Source of the DNA: Liopterus haemorrhoidalis
Lineage: Eukaryota > Arthropoda > Insecta > Coleoptera > Dytiscidae
Assembly (NCBI GenBank): GCA_963971575.1
Contig: OZ020616.1
Span: 29,244,306 to 29,308,305, forward strand
Length of the DNA: 64,000 nucleotides
Direction: 5' to 3'
The first letter of the stretch is position 1. Each line of letters begins with the position of its first letter. Below are positions 1-10,660 of this stretch, one piece after another. The notes under the pieces were generated by a model. It made no database searches. It was given only the letters and a program-made list of their open reading frames with translations, and was not told the DNA's origin. A program made the position numbers and the translations under genes.

Positions 1-757
1 ATATTTTTTAACTTTTTTTTTTATTATAAAAGATGGTGTTGGCTATAAAAGTATCCATAGAGGAAGTAAAGTGAAGTAGTTTTATATTACTATGATCGCC
101 CTCTAGCAACGAAATGTAATTGTTTTTCATGTAGGGGTACAAGATAGCAGGGACTGAGAACGAAACGCAAACGAAATAATTATAATTATTAATATTACCG
201 ACATTTTTTAAGAACGGAAATGTAAACTACCTGTAAATCAACCTTGCGATTATATTGTCTGTTAGAGGAATCTCCGGAATTTACGCAACGCACGCGTTTT
301 ACTTTTTTTTTCTTCTATTAATTCAGTATAAATCCTGGAACGAATTTTACAGACTTATTGTTAAAATATCACTTGTCGTATCAACCAGTTGATACGACCA
401 ATTGCATTTAGTAGAAATTTCAATTATATATCAGTTAATAAATAATACTCCCTTCGTCCAAAAATATGGTATACATATGTATAAGGTTTGTTCCAACAGA
501 AAATTCACAGCAGTTCAGAACGTGAATCAGAACTGCTTAGAATCCATATGCGAACGTATAGTTCTATAATCATCTTAACTAGTGTTGGAACGAGTTAGAA
601 CCATTGAGAATTTGGTTTGTTTATCCTAACCTATAAAATCACGAAATCAAAACATCTGTTAAAAAACATTGTGCCTTGTATTTTTAAACTGAAGAAATGG
701 AACTAATGGAAGGATTGGATTGCATTTGGAAATCTTTTTTGCCGAAAATGTCTTTCA

Positions 758-1000
758 CTAACGACTTTTCGACAAACTACTTTTGGAAACATCAAACCTA
801 TTTGCTACATTTCGAAAACTTGTAGTCTGAATGCCAATATACCAGAGAAATATAAGAAGTTGATCCTGAACACTAATTTTACCATTTTGGCCAGACTGGT
901 ACTTATAGTATGCATATACTTCAAAACTTGCTGCTAGTGGTTCAATAAAATTTCTACTAATTCGAAAATGTTCCAAAAAAACCTGATCACTTTATTTTGG
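758..1000 (-). pseudogene. Harbinger (HARBI1-like) transposase fragment
   Basis: A 72-residue stretch on the minus strand reads as the N-terminal helical region of PIF/Harbinger nucleases: an FRISRNFIEPL block, then a LLIFLWYIG block, then SFRNVANRFDVSKSSL, which is the usual helix-turn-helix-like segment before the DDE nuclease. No start codon fits the beginning and a stop follows the last residue. The DDE catalytic part is absent, so this is a 5' remnant of a transposase gene. Confidence 0.65.
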
Positions 1001-1110
1001 CACTATCATCCGTAGGTAATTTTCATTGTTTTGTCATTTCAACAATAACATCATTCAAGAATTCTCCATCATTATCACTTTCTTCTTCCATTACTACTAC
1101 TAATTTATGT

Positions 1111-1232
1111 CGGGTTGCTAACGTAAGAGTTTTCTTTAACTCAAGTTAAAATCATTTGTTTTTATATATTACAACATACAAAAACAAATGATTTTAACTT
1201 GAGTTATGGACAATTCTTACTTTAGCAACCGG
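1111..1232. repeat. Foldback MITE, family A, copy 1
   Basis: This is an almost perfect hairpin. The left arm contains AACTCAAGTTAAAATCATTT and the right arm is its reverse complement, ending in TTACTTTAGCAACCGGTCAT. The loop is only TTATATATTACAACATA-like sequence. The same family recurs at 7936-8062 and, split, at 23612-24435. It lies inside the Harbinger-like element. Confidence 0.8.
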
Positions 1233-1654
1233 TCATTAATCAAACAAACAAAAACAAATAAGTGAGGTTAGATATCACGTTAAACTTATTCAGAATTAAA
1301 AGTTCTTGTAAAATCCTGGAACTTTAAGAACGATTCAGAATCAGTTCCGAACACAATTCACTCGTTCTTGGAACACTCTACTGTAAGTTCTGAATTTTTA
1401 AATCGACTTGTTGGAACGCTAAAATCGTTTTACGCAAACTCAGTCAAGTTCTGAACGGTTCTGAACCATAGAAAAAAGTTCTGAACTTTTGTTGGAAAAA
1501 ACCTTTTGATTTTTTTCTTGTCCGTAAATATTATAAACATTTATAATTTCAATTAATTATAATGATTTATTCATGAAATACTTACATATATCTAATAAAA
1601 CGAAGAATAATACAAAAAGTTTTAATTTAACAAGGGAACATGATGTTGTTTGTA

Positions 1655-1987
1655 ATCGTCCCTTACGATGAAGTTTTGCCTTATTAATGTACGGAATCTT
1701 ATAGGAATTTCCTCCTTTTGGTGACATGGTTGCTTCTAGGCAAGTTTGCAATGAAAAACATTATCAAGGGTTTGTATATTTAATGCATTAAATGCATTTT
1801 GTACACATTCAATCAGTTCGTCGATTGTATTCGGTGAAGCGGTATGTTGTAAGGATTGTATAAAATTGAAAAATCCGAGATCCAGTACATTTGGCGGTTG
1901 TGATTTAAGTCGATTTGGAACTTTTTCTTTACAATTCAATACAATTTTGGTCAAATTTTTACATTTTGTTAGAATAGCGGGTGTCAC
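1655..1987 (-). pseudogene. Mariner transposase, C-terminal remnant (plant-type DD39D-like)
   Basis: The minus strand encodes a segment with NVLDLGFFNFIQSLQ, followed after a one-base frameshift near 1748 by GGNSYKIPYINKAKL. Both blocks are hallmarks of the C-terminal end of mariner transposases of the type best known from plants. In that family the first block is normally preceded by NSPDL, whose Asp is the third catalytic residue. Here those residues are missing (PPNVLD instead), so the enzyme is dead even apart from the frameshift. No upstream catalytic region was found. The family call rests on motif memory only. Confidence 0.65.
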
Positions 1988-2609
1988 TTTAATTTGTCTA
2001 AAATACCCGTTTTTTTTTTTTATTTTTTTTTTTTCTTCTGTGAATTACTTTTTGACATATGCAAAACTGTTTTCGCGCCATTTGTTTATTAGTTGCCTAG
2101 CAACCACTTATTAAAAAAACAAAAAAAAAAGCAAGATAGTATTACTTTCGTTAATCCCACATTTTTTTAAGTAAATGCATATCATATTTTCGGACGGAGG
2201 GAGTATGTATTATAAACACTGTTTCATTTTATAATTTAAAACTTTTAATTTTGACTAAAACCGGTTTCAGCAAAATCTAATAAACGTAAAAAAATGGAAA
2301 CGGTATTTTTAGATTTCGTTACAAACGTTTTTTTTTTTGTTTTTTGTTTTTCGTTGTTACTCCCTGCAAAATAGAAATAATACAAAATGGTGAATAGTTG
2401 TGGCAATATATTGCTTTCAATAAATAATTTCAATAACCAATGCTCAATTTCACCATGTCTGAAGAAATGGTCGTAACTATTAAATGAATAAAATGTATTC
2501 ATAGTATAGCACATTTGTCGTTTCATCAACGTAAAAAGAGGAATAAATAACTATTCATTGTTTATTGTTAGATTTTACATTTTTTAAATTAAGTGAATAT
2601 CGAAATACA

Positions 2610-2766
2610 TTTTTTTTTTAATTATTTTTTAATGGCCTTTGCTGCTTTGGCAATTAGCCAGGATGATTCTTATTTTTGAAAAATTCCATGCCTGAACGGG
2701 ATTTGAACCCGAGATCTTAGTAACGCAGAGCACTTGCGTTACCACTACGCTACGCCGGTCGGCATT
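2610..2766 (-). mobile_element. tRNA-derived SINE, family I, full copy
   Basis: Read on the minus strand, the head starts GCCGACCGGCGTAGCGTAGT and contains an A-box-like TAGCGTAGTGGT and a B-box-like GGTTCAAATCCC. The body has GGCTAATTGCCAAAGCAGC and ends in an A-rich tail. It is flanked by the direct repeat GAAATACA (2602-2609 and 2767-2774). The same family appears at 41734-41888 and 29205-29313. A working tRNA gene is unlikely because the body, tail and target duplication show retroposition. Confidence 0.85.
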
Positions 2767-3114
2767 GAAATACAATTAATGAATATTAATTTGACAGTGG
2801 ACATTTAATTGAATTGACAAGTTTGAAGTTCGGCAAACCCAAAAAGGAACTTTAATATACCAAAAGAGCAACGAAACAAGAAAAATCCTGCAAATATGGA
2901 AAGAACCGTATTTTGATACCTAAAGACTCCTGACAAAAGATCTTTAGTTAATAAAAATAAAAAAGCAGAATATGAAATAAAATGTTGCTTAAGAAATATC
3001 TGTTAATTTCGTCCGGTAAATAACTGTTATATTCATTTATTTAATGCTTAAAAATCGAATATTAATCGTAATTAATTAATCGAATATATATATTACAATT
3101 ATAACGTATAACCA

Positions 3115-4600
3115 ACGACAGCATGGGAACGCCATAGAATTAATTCGCGGGAATATTCATGTTCAGTTCGGATTTAGGGACGGATTTGGAACAAGAGAGG
3201 CTCTTTTTTTTATCAATGTGTTAATCCAGCGTTGCAGAGATATTAATCAAGATGTACATATATGTTTTACTGATTATTAAAAAACGTTTGACCGCGTAAG
3301 ACACGATAAAATACTTGAAATGCTTAAAATTATTGGATCATTACTTCCGCCGTTTTTTCCCGAAATTTGAGGCTTTATTGTAAAAAACTGGTTATACATT
3401 TGTGATTCAAAGTATTGTCCATCGCCGGCCACTACTTTCTCCCATCTTTCGGGCAAAATACGAATCCCGCGTTGAAAAAACTGGTCATCTTTTGAAGCGA
3501 TACACGAATCGATCCAATTTTTTACTTCTTCATACGGCCGGAAACAAGTGATAGTCAGAAGGAGTCACGTCTGGAGAATACGGCGGGTGGGGTAGGACTT
3601 CCCATTTCAACATTTCCAGGTATGTCTTGACCACTTTCGCAACATGGGGTCGAGCATTGTCGGTATGCTATGCCGGTCTTCGACGTGAAAATCACCGTTG
3701 TTGAAGCGTTGAAACCACTCACGACACGTTCTTTCACTAATAGCGGCCTCACCATAAGTATTTGAAAGCATTCGATGAGCCTCAGCCGCAGATTTCTTCA
3801 TACTGAAGCAGAAAATTAAAACCTCCAGCAAATGACTAGAATTAGGTTCGTAAACTGACATTTTCACTCGAGAATAACTTATGGTTGTGTTGACGGATAC
3901 CCAAGTTTATTGTATGACGTCTATGATCTATTTATTTCGACCACTACTTACCGCTAAAGCCATCTATAGGAAAACTGCGAAAGCAAAGTTATACACCTTA
4001 TAGTTTCATACAAATATCTCGGTATTAATTTAAACGAAAACTGGGAACAACATCATGAAATAAAAGGACGCATAGCAACAACAAGCTCGCAGTGCATTTG
4101 GAAAAATGAGACAGCTTCTGAGTAACAAAAACTTAAGCTTAGATTTACGTAAACGTCTAGTTAAATGTTATGTTTTTCCAATCCTACTATATGTTATGGA
4201 AGCATGGACATTGACTGAAGATGTAATAAAAAGGACAAACGCGTTTGAAATGTGGGTCTATCGAAGAATTCTTAGAATCTCCTGGATAGATCATATAACT
4301 AATGATGAAGTATTGCGCAGAATGAATACACCTCGAGAAATTATGTATTCAATTAAAAAAACGGAAATTAGAATATTTAGGACACATAATGCGCAATAAA
4401 ATATATGAATTATTACAACTGATAATCCAGGGGAAAATTGTGGGAAAAATAGGTCCAGGCTGTAGAAGACCTTCCTGGTTGAAAAATCTGAGGCAATGGT
4501 ATGGCAAAAGCACCACATCGCTGTTCCTCCCTGCCGCATCAAAAATAAAAATCGCCGTGTTAAACGCCAACCTCCGTTAGGAGATGGCACTAGAAGAAGA
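3115..4600 (+). pseudogene. LINE reverse transcriptase, 3' half, split by a mariner
   Basis: Two blocks of one non-LTR retrotransposon ORF flank an inserted mariner. The left block (to 3341) encodes a reverse-transcriptase segment with GFRDGFGTREALF, VLIQRCRDINQDVHICFTDY and then KTFDRVRHDKIL; an in-frame stop lies where the family has the YAKAFD-like motif. The right block (from about 3995) resumes with YKYLGINLNENW and continues through KRLVKCYVFPILLYV and FEMWVYRRILRISWIDHIT. After a frameshift near 4385 it ends with RPSWLKNLRQWYGKST. The copy finishes in GGAGATGGCAC plus a short GAA-rich tail near 4590-4603. Stops and frameshifts make it inactive. Confidence 0.8.
3342..3990 (-). mobile_element. 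Internally deleted mariner (Mos1-like) inside a LINE
   Basis: The minus strand encodes the mariner N-terminal signature AAEAHRMLSNTYGEAAISER followed by CREWFQRFNNGDFHVEDR. The frame then jumps straight to the DNARPHVAKVVKTYLEML block and the PHPPYSPDVTPSDYHLF block. The central part with the first catalytic Asp is therefore missing, while the second and third are present. Approximate inverted ends (CTTCCGCCGTTTTTTCC against CTTTCGCAGTTTTCC) place it between TA-rich flanks. It interrupts the LINE ORF, so it is younger than the LINE. Confidence 0.75.
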
Positions 4601-4974
4601 AGAATGTTCATGTTTCCATTCGAAATTCGTGATATGTTTACGAATACGGGCGATAATATTTGCTTCCAGAATATCATCGGCTATTTCTACTCTGTTCGCT
4701 ATAGTACAGTTAATTCTGTTGTAACGCGGTATTTTCTGTATAAACTCCAAACAGGGCTAAAGGTCAGAACTTGTAACAGTTCTTTTTTGATACATTTTAT
4801 TGTGAACGATAATGTACAGCAAACGTTACGTTAGTTCTAAGTACTATTTAATTTATAATTTTGACATTGTGAATGCAACGATATATCATAACGTCAGTAA
4901 GCGTAACGTTGGCTACCACTTTTTATTCCTTAATAAAATGTTATTCAGTCATTTTTGAACTAATAAGTTATATG

Positions 4975-5296
4975 TATCTTCTTCAGCCTATACACGTCCC
5001 ACAGTAGTCACCGAGCCGTAGTTTTCACTACCGTATTACTACTTTATATTGGGAACGGACCTTTTACTCCGAAGGGTGAAGTTTCAGGTCTACAACTCTC
5101 AAGTTGGCCCAAATCCGGGCTGGGAGCGGTGATAATTTATGATGTGATGCCTTTTTAAATTTTATTTATTTATTTATTTTTTAAATGAGGATGAGGTGAT
5201 AATAACGAATAGAAATATCCATGCCCTGACCGGGATTCGAACTCGGGACCTTTAGCACGAGAAGCAGGGTCGGTACCTCTGCGCTACCGAGGATGG
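4975..5296 (-). mobile_element. tRNA-derived SINE, family II
   Basis: On the minus strand the head reads CCTCGGTAGCGCAGAGGTAC with a B box GAGTTCGAATCCCGGTC. It is followed by GCATGGATATTT and a body that ends in CCCACAGTAGTCACCGAGCC (plus-strand wording) next to CTTCTTCAGCCTATACACG. That tail looks like the 3' end used by local LINEs, suggesting that it borrows LINE machinery. Related heads lie at 31040-31140 and near 41375-41420. Confidence 0.65.
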
Positions 5297-5576
5297 ATAT
5301 AAACAATAAATATTTAGTTATTTATTCCTCTCTTGTCATTGGTGAAACAAAAAGTGTGCTATTCTATGAATAAAATTTATTCACTAAATATTTATGGGAC
5401 CATTTCTTCAGCGATGTTGAAATCGGGCATTATTCATTTAAAAGTAAAATAATTATAATTATAATAAACTTGAAAGGAATCACCAAGAAACAAATATCGA
5501 CCACTAGCCATTAAATCATGCTTTTACCTGCAACACCAATGAGTTTTTGATCTTCTTAATTTATTTAATTTTTTAG

Positions 5577-5718
5577 GTCATTTTACGGTCAGTTTGCTTC
5601 AATATACAAAATGACAATTGAAAACTCCAGTGAAGGATTACTTTGTGCAGCTTTGTTTTTAAATGAATTTCATAGAGCTATTATATTAAAAAAATATTCA
5701 ATTAACAACACTGCGAGG
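5577..5718 (+). CDS. Tejas/TDRD5- or TDRD7-like Tudor gene, first visible exon
   Basis: This is the first exon found of a host gene running to 41,140. A TTTTTAG acceptor precedes it and an AGG|GTATAT donor ends it. The first base completes a codon begun in an exon outside the window or unrecognised in the first 5.5 kb. The translation contains FASIYKM, SSEGLLCAALFLNEFHRAII and KKYSINNTAR, which is the start of an extended Tudor domain, where the family has a GxLCAAxF...WxRA pattern. Such proteins bind symmetrically dimethylated arginines of PIWI proteins and act in perinuclear nuage in the germline piRNA pathway. TDRD5/Tejas and TDRD7/Tapas proteins have LOTUS domains N-terminal to this point, not seen here. 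The Tudor assignment is strong; the exact orthologue is inferred. Confidence 0.85.
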
Positions 5719-5776
5719 GTATATACTAACAAATAATGTTTATTATATAACTGCTGACATTGTTTTTTTTTTTTAG

Positions 5777-6001
5777 TTATATTATTTTGACTATGGCACC
5801 GTGGCCGTTGTTAATTATAGTAAAATATTCTTTTTACATAACCAATTTGGAACCTTACCTAGACAGGCTATACGCGGGCGACTCAGTAATATAATACCGA
5901 AAGATCAAAATACTATGTGGACAAGAGATGCAGCAAATAGATTCTTGGAATTAATACAGTCCCGCACCCTTGTTGGATATTTGGCAGATATTGATTACGA
6001 G
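5777..6001 (+). CDS. Tudor gene exon 2: core of the extended Tudor domain
   Basis: The exon is 75 codons, phase 0 at both ends, after a 58 bp intron with a T-rich acceptor; its donor is GAG|GTAAAT. It begins LYYFDYGTVAVVNYSKIFF, the Tudor core with the DYG turn and aromatic residues expected of a methylarginine-binding cage. It continues with LPRQAIRGRLSNIIP, the linker strand typical of extended Tudor domains, and ends in RTLVGYLADIDYE. DYGT rather than DYGN is compatible with TDRD5/7-type domains. It splices in frame to 11095 across a 5.1 kb intron. No stop or frameshift is present, so the domain looks functional. Confidence 0.88.
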
Positions 6002-6494
6002 GTAAATATATATGTATATAAGGTATCGAAACATACAGAAAGTGTGATGTAAAGTTTTTATGTGCTACTTTAGCATTTCACAAATTGATTCCAGATTTTT
6101 GTTCTATTATTTTATTAAAACATTTTAGGTATACAAGATTAGATAAAAAAGAAATCAAAATGCATTGCTAGCAAAATATATATTTTTAGGATTTCAGAAG
6201 TAAAGCCAAGAAACTCTTAAGGGCGTATCACTCTAGAACGATATCTAAGTTTGACTTTTGTAGTTTTTTTTTTTTTTTTCAAGTTTCACGTCTTTATGTT
6301 TTGACTTATCACACTGTATTTGAATATTATTTGAGACTTGTGATTTTTGTTTGCGCATACTTACATCGTGTTATCATGACAGTTGACAGTTTTACTTTGA
6401 AAAGTTTATTTGTGAGGTTTCACTAATTTAATTAGTTGTTTTTCCAAAATCTTTTCTTTCTTTTATCATATTATATTCGAAAATAACAATTATA

Positions 6495-6770
6495 GGGTAC
6501 GTTCAAGTTAACTTCATCACAGTGGCGTCACTTACTTTGATTTGTGTTTAACTACGCGTATTATGCGATGTTGTTTGTTTATTTCCGTTATTATTATTTA
6601 TTTATCGTACGTTTCAAGGTATACCGTGTGTACTAAAATGAGTAAAAATGTATTTGAAATACATGATTTTGTGAAACCCTAATGTACGTCAATGTGATCA
6701 GCTGTTTTCTCGCGCAGAATAGATGACGTAATTTATGATACCCTGTGATGAATTTAAAATGAACGTACTC
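6495..6770. mobile_element. TA-flanked MITE, 276 bp
   Basis: The termini are inverted over 28 bp. The left reads GGGTACGTTCAAGTTAACTT then CATCACAG; the right, read inward, reads GAGTACGTTCATTTTAAATT then CATCACAG. TA stands at both flanks. There is no coding capacity. It lies in the intron after Tudor exon 2. Confidence 0.7.
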
Positions 6771-7009
6771 TACAACAAACTAACCTCAACGTAAACAAAA
6801 GACAAAGACGCAACAGCTGAGAGCGACAGAACACCAGTTGGCGCACGCACTTTAAAATCTATTTTTTTTTTTTTTTTATCATGCTATCACACACAAATAA
6901 CTCCGATTTGAATGCAAAAACTTTAATTTTCCAAGTTAGACGTTAATATTCACTCTTGTGTGATAACTCCTTTATACCGTCAATAATGTTTGTCTACCTG
7001 CCATCTATC

Positions 7010-7735
7010 TATACTAGAAATTGTGGCCAAACGGCTGGACCTAGAAAGTTGCTATTTGGCATGCTTGGACCAAATAGCAATAGCTTGGCCTATATATAGG
7101 AAAACTAAGAGAGTTCAAAAAAACATCATCCGAAAAATACAGACAAATATATATTGAACGAAAAAATGTTTTCTTTTTTTTTATTTGAGTAGGGTATCAA
7201 ATAAAACATCTTGTTGTATAGATAAACGAGCAAAGTTTTGTTGTTGAGAAAACAAATATTTTCAACGCGATTGTGGTAAAGATGTATAAAAAAAACTGTT
7301 GTCACGGCCCTTGTTTCCCAGATGGGTTGGTCTAAAAATTTGAAGAACATCTCTAATGTATATTGATGAGATATAGTTCAGGAAATTTTGAACAGATTAG
7401 TTTTTCTAAAAATATCGAATTTTTTGTACTTTTTAAAAATAACATATATATTTTTATAAATTTACTGACTGGTATCAAAAGAAAGCTATTAAAACGTAGA
7501 TTAAGGAACGAAAGGTAGTTTTTTAAAAGATCTCTATTTTAAATCTATTTTTAGCAAAAAATTGTTAAGAATAACTTGTCTCACACCCTGTAACCCAGAA
7601 GATCAATCTAAAAATCTGAAAAAATTGCAAGTAATGCACAATGATGTGAACTGGAATAGTACAACAGGAATTTTTGACTAAATTGTATTTCGGAAGATAC
7701 TGCTTTTTTTACGCTTTTGACATTTTTTTTTTTTT
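7010..7735. repeat. Dispersed repeat R1, copy
   Basis: This stretch shares blocks with repeats at 20940-21480, 42045-42540, 42965-43140, 43915-44100, 55830-56375 and 61060-61990. The shared blocks are a TTGTGGCCAAACGGCT segment, ATTTGGCATGC..., CATATAGGAAAA, a GTATCAAATAAAA block, and a CTGTAACCCAGA / AATAGTACAACAGGAATTTTTGA block. Short open frames here are not conserved. The repeat is probably non-autonomous; no termini were fixed. Confidence 0.6.
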
Positions 7736-7935
7736 TTTTTTAATTCATGGCTTAATTACGGCTTATAGTGTTATGACCTTTTTAATTTTGGTTAAGGCAG
7801 TGTAAGTCTACTTTTAAAATAAAAAACAAAAAAATAACAAATTTAACAGCTGAGAATCGACTTTGTAGGCAGCTAGGGCTACGACGTTATGTAATACAAG
7901 TTGCGTAGCGTTCATATGTGACAGCTACGCCTTTA

Positions 7936-8062
7936 TGGCCGGTTGATAAAGTAAGAATTATCCCTAACTCGAGTTAAAATAATTTGTTTTTATATATTGT
8001 AACATACAAAAACAAATTATTTTAACTTGAGTTAGAGAAAACTCTTACGTTAGCAGCCCGCC
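7936..8062. repeat. Foldback MITE, family A, copy 2
   Basis: The left arm starts GGCCGGTTGATAAAGTAAGA and runs through AACTCGAGTTAAAATAATTT. The right arm is the near-perfect reverse complement, ending TTACGTTAGCAGCCCGCCAT. The unpaired centre is only a few bases. It is very similar to the copy at 1111-1232. Confidence 0.8.
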
Positions 8063-8335
8063 ATTAGCAGACGTCATATTTTGGTTGACGGCTATATTTT
8101 AACCTACTGTTTGAATTATTTAAATTTTTAGTTTTTACGGTATCAAAGAGGAATAAATCATATAGTGAAATACTTACACGAACACGAAGAAAAGCGCAGA
8201 CAAAATAAATAAAAGCTTTTAGTACTTAAATAAATAAATAAATTTGATTATCAGAAACAGTTGATTTTGATACGATATGTTTTGTTAATTTTAATGTAGA
8301 GCCGATATATACAGTCGGAATTTTTAATAAAGATA

Positions 8336-8752
8336 ATGACGTTACAAGATAGTTATGTAAAGATACTTTCTAGCCCACTTAGATATTTGAGTATCACTCA
8401 ATTTAAAATATTTCTATACAGCGATTTACAATTTTTGAATGACAAAAGCTACTGCAAGAAATTTGGCACACTCAGAACAGTTGAACATTTTCTAATAGAA
8501 TGCCAACTGTTCCAACTACAACATACCAAACAAAATTTACCACCAGACTTGACACAATCACTTCAACCAAACATGACCAAAAACATCATCGCATTTCTAA
8601 ACGATACAACACTGACAAATTATATATAACATGTAAAACACCATAAATGTATATGATATATTAAGTAACACTGTATACTCTACACCCGTAATTACATAGA
8701 CGCTAATGGCCTAGAAGCCAAAATGTCTCTAAATAAATAATTAAAAAAAAAC
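8336..8752 (+). pseudogene. LINE ORF2 C-terminal fragment and tail
   Basis: The 97-codon frame contains CKKFGTLRTVEHFLIECQLF, matching the cysteine/histidine C-terminal motif of jockey/CR1-type non-LTR ORF2 proteins (C...TxEHFLxxC). About 120 bp of 3' UTR follows, then an A-rich end with TAAATAAATAATTAAAAAAA near 8732-8752. The rest of the LINE is missing, as expected for 5'-truncated retroposition. It lies in the intron after Tudor exon 2. Confidence 0.65.
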
Positions 8753-9894
8753 ACAATTTTTAACAAAACGTGCTAATGAACAAAACGTAAGTACAAAACT
8801 CATTGAAGCTGTTGATATCTTACAGAAAAATAAATTAATAAATAAGTGTTTGGTTATGGTTAGTGTTATGAATAATTAATAATTGTCATTGGATATTAAT
8901 TACTACATCTGACACTTTAAATGATTTTATAAAATATAAATTTGAAAATAAGGGATTACTTATTTTTAAAATACAAGTTTGACACATATTTAATTAGTAT
9001 TTATTTCAATGTTTTATGTTTCAACAGTCAACAGTGGCCCATTATCGTCGTGTAATTTAGTCTACCATCTTTAGCAGTTGGCATAAAATTTTAAGTAACT
9101 ACCTGTTATGCAATTGCATCCTTTAAAAATCATCCTGTATATGGATGTATGTGGCTTAGGTTTTTATTTTACATTAGGACAACAGTCAATTTTGACGATA
9201 CAAAATTATAATATCAGTTTCTTTAAAATAGTACGAAAAAATCACACTTTGTATGTTTTATATATACATATATACGTATCAGTGGCGGTTGAGACAGGGA
9301 GGCGCTGGGACAGTGACCCCCTAAAAATTTTTATTAAAAAAGCTAAATTTAATACTTTATTTATACTTCTTTAAAATTGCATTAAAGTAGCTAGATATAT
9401 CTGCATATTTTTATTTTTATTATTTCTTATTCAAAGATTTTTCATATAAATGTTAGATTTAAAAAATTTAATCAAGAAAACAACGCTCGGACACTCCACG
9501 GATTGTCCCAAGATACAGCGTTGCCACATGCAATATCTAATGTTCTTATCTACATATGTAGCAAAAACTTACTAGTAGCGGCAACAGCGGCGAAGGTTAG
9601 TGTTGTATGTATTAGTGAATTACGGCCGGTGTCCCGTAGCTTAGTTCGGTCGTTGTGATTTGTGACAAGTACTTAAACATGAAAATAAATCGAATGAAGC
9701 ACGTTAGTTTTATTAAAATATACTGTATATTTATCCTTACAGAAATTGTATCCTGTTTCATTTGCCTGGTCTTAAAAACCTAGGTTTTTTCTTCATACTA
9801 TCACACGCACAAGACTTCGATTCGAATGCAAAGACTTTAATTTTCCAAGTTTAGACTTGAATAATAACTCTAGTGTGATAAAGGCCTAAGTATG

Positions 9895-10395
9895 AAAATT
9901 TGAGACTTGGAAAAAATTTACGATAAATTTTTCGAAATTTTTCGTTTCATCAAAAAACATCTCAAATAAAAGTTATTAGTTATTGCATTTATAGCAACTT
10001 TTGTTAAATAATTTTTTTCTAAATATTTTTCTGTTGCTAAATATTCGCAAAAATCTTAAAATTGACACGAGTAAACTCCCATTTTTAGTCAACCGATTTT
10101 TACCAAAAGTTGATCAACTCTTGCCATTGATGGTAGAAGCTTAAATATGAAGTTTCATAAAAATCCTTTTAGCCGAATTTGCTCTACACGTGTACACAGA
10201 CAAACAGACGAACGGACGGACAGACGGACCGACAGACAGACCGACAGACATCATGCTAAAAATAGTCAAAACGTTATGTAGGGACCTCAATTCGTGGAGA
10301 TCCATCGAAATCTCGAAATCGGTATGATCACAATACCTCCCTTATATATGTTGGCGGCCGGTAAAAATATGGGGCCTCATCGGCCAAAATTGAAT
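9895..10395 (+). repeat. Dispersed repeat R2, copy 1
   Basis: The segment includes AACTCCCATTTTTAGTCAAC, then AAATCCTTTTAGCCGAATTT, a GACA-rich tract (10196-10250) and CAATACCTCCCTTATATATG. The same order is found in reverse complement at 40075-40490. It lies inside the hAT, so it inserted or was captured there. Confidence 0.7.
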
Positions 10396-10495
10396 ATTTT
10401 CCAACAGGATAAAAATGGAAATAGAACATTTAATAGAAAGTTTAGTGAAAAACAATATTTAAATACAAGTTGGTTGTGTGGATGTGATAAATAAA

Positions 10496-10660
10496 ATGTT
10501 TGTTTTTTGTTTCGTGTGTTTGATTTGCTCATCAGACGCATATGAAATAAAGACAGTAAATAGTGTTAAAGATATTAAACATTTCAAAGATAAAGTTCTT
10601 AAACATAATGTGTCTCATAAACATATGCATTATTCGGTCAAATTTGCCATGCTGGGATCG
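10496..10660 (+). CDS. Candidate captured first exon with signal peptide, inside the hAT
   Basis: An ATG in the context ATAAAATG opens 55 codons starting MFVFCFVCLICSSDA, a convincing short signal peptide with a small-residue cleavage site. They are followed by YEIKTVNSVKDIKHFKDKVL and a His/Lys-rich stretch. The frame runs phase 0 into a possible donor, GGATCG|GTATAT. Tudor exons 2 and 3 splice perfectly without it, so it is not part of the Tudor gene. The mature part vaguely recalls the first helix of thioredoxin-fold ER proteins, but that is not established. It could be a first exon trapped by the hAT, a decayed retrocopy, or chance. No downstream exon was found. Confidence 0.35.

Larger units (their letters stand above)
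485..1503. mobile_element. PIF/Harbinger-like element nested in the mariner
   Basis: The left end GGTTTGTTCCAACAGAA and the right end, read inward, GGTTTTTTCCAACAAAA form inverted termini. Each is followed by runs of GTTCTGAAC/GTTCAGAAC-type subrepeats. The interior has a Harbinger nuclease fragment on the minus strand and a foldback MITE. A clean 3 bp target duplication is not visible (TAA left, TTT right). Confidence 0.55.
448..2203. mobile_element. Degenerate mariner with Stowaway-like termini
   Basis: Both ends are flanked by TA and match in inverted orientation. The left end begins CTCCCTTCGTCC and the right end, read inward, begins CTCCCTCCGTCC; the similarity continues through AAAATATG. 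These resemble the plant Stowaway/mariner terminal consensus. The interior carries the C-terminal part of a mariner transposase on the minus strand. A Harbinger-like element (485-1503) sits just inside the left end, so the original mariner was only about 740 bp and already lacked its N-terminal coding half. Confidence 0.7.

Noticed and set aside
2686..2762. tRNA-like sequence that could be called a tRNA gene
   Set aside because: It continues into a SINE body and A-rich tail and has target duplications; the same structure recurs at 41734-41888. Treated as SINE head.
5225..5296. Second tRNA-like sequence
   Set aside because: Attached to a longer repeat body with LINE-like tail and repeated elsewhere in part; no evidence of a free tRNA gene.
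10400..10494. An extra Tudor exon ending near 10490
   Set aside because: Exon 2 joins exon 3 in phase and completes the Tudor domain; this stretch would break the domain and ends in a stop.
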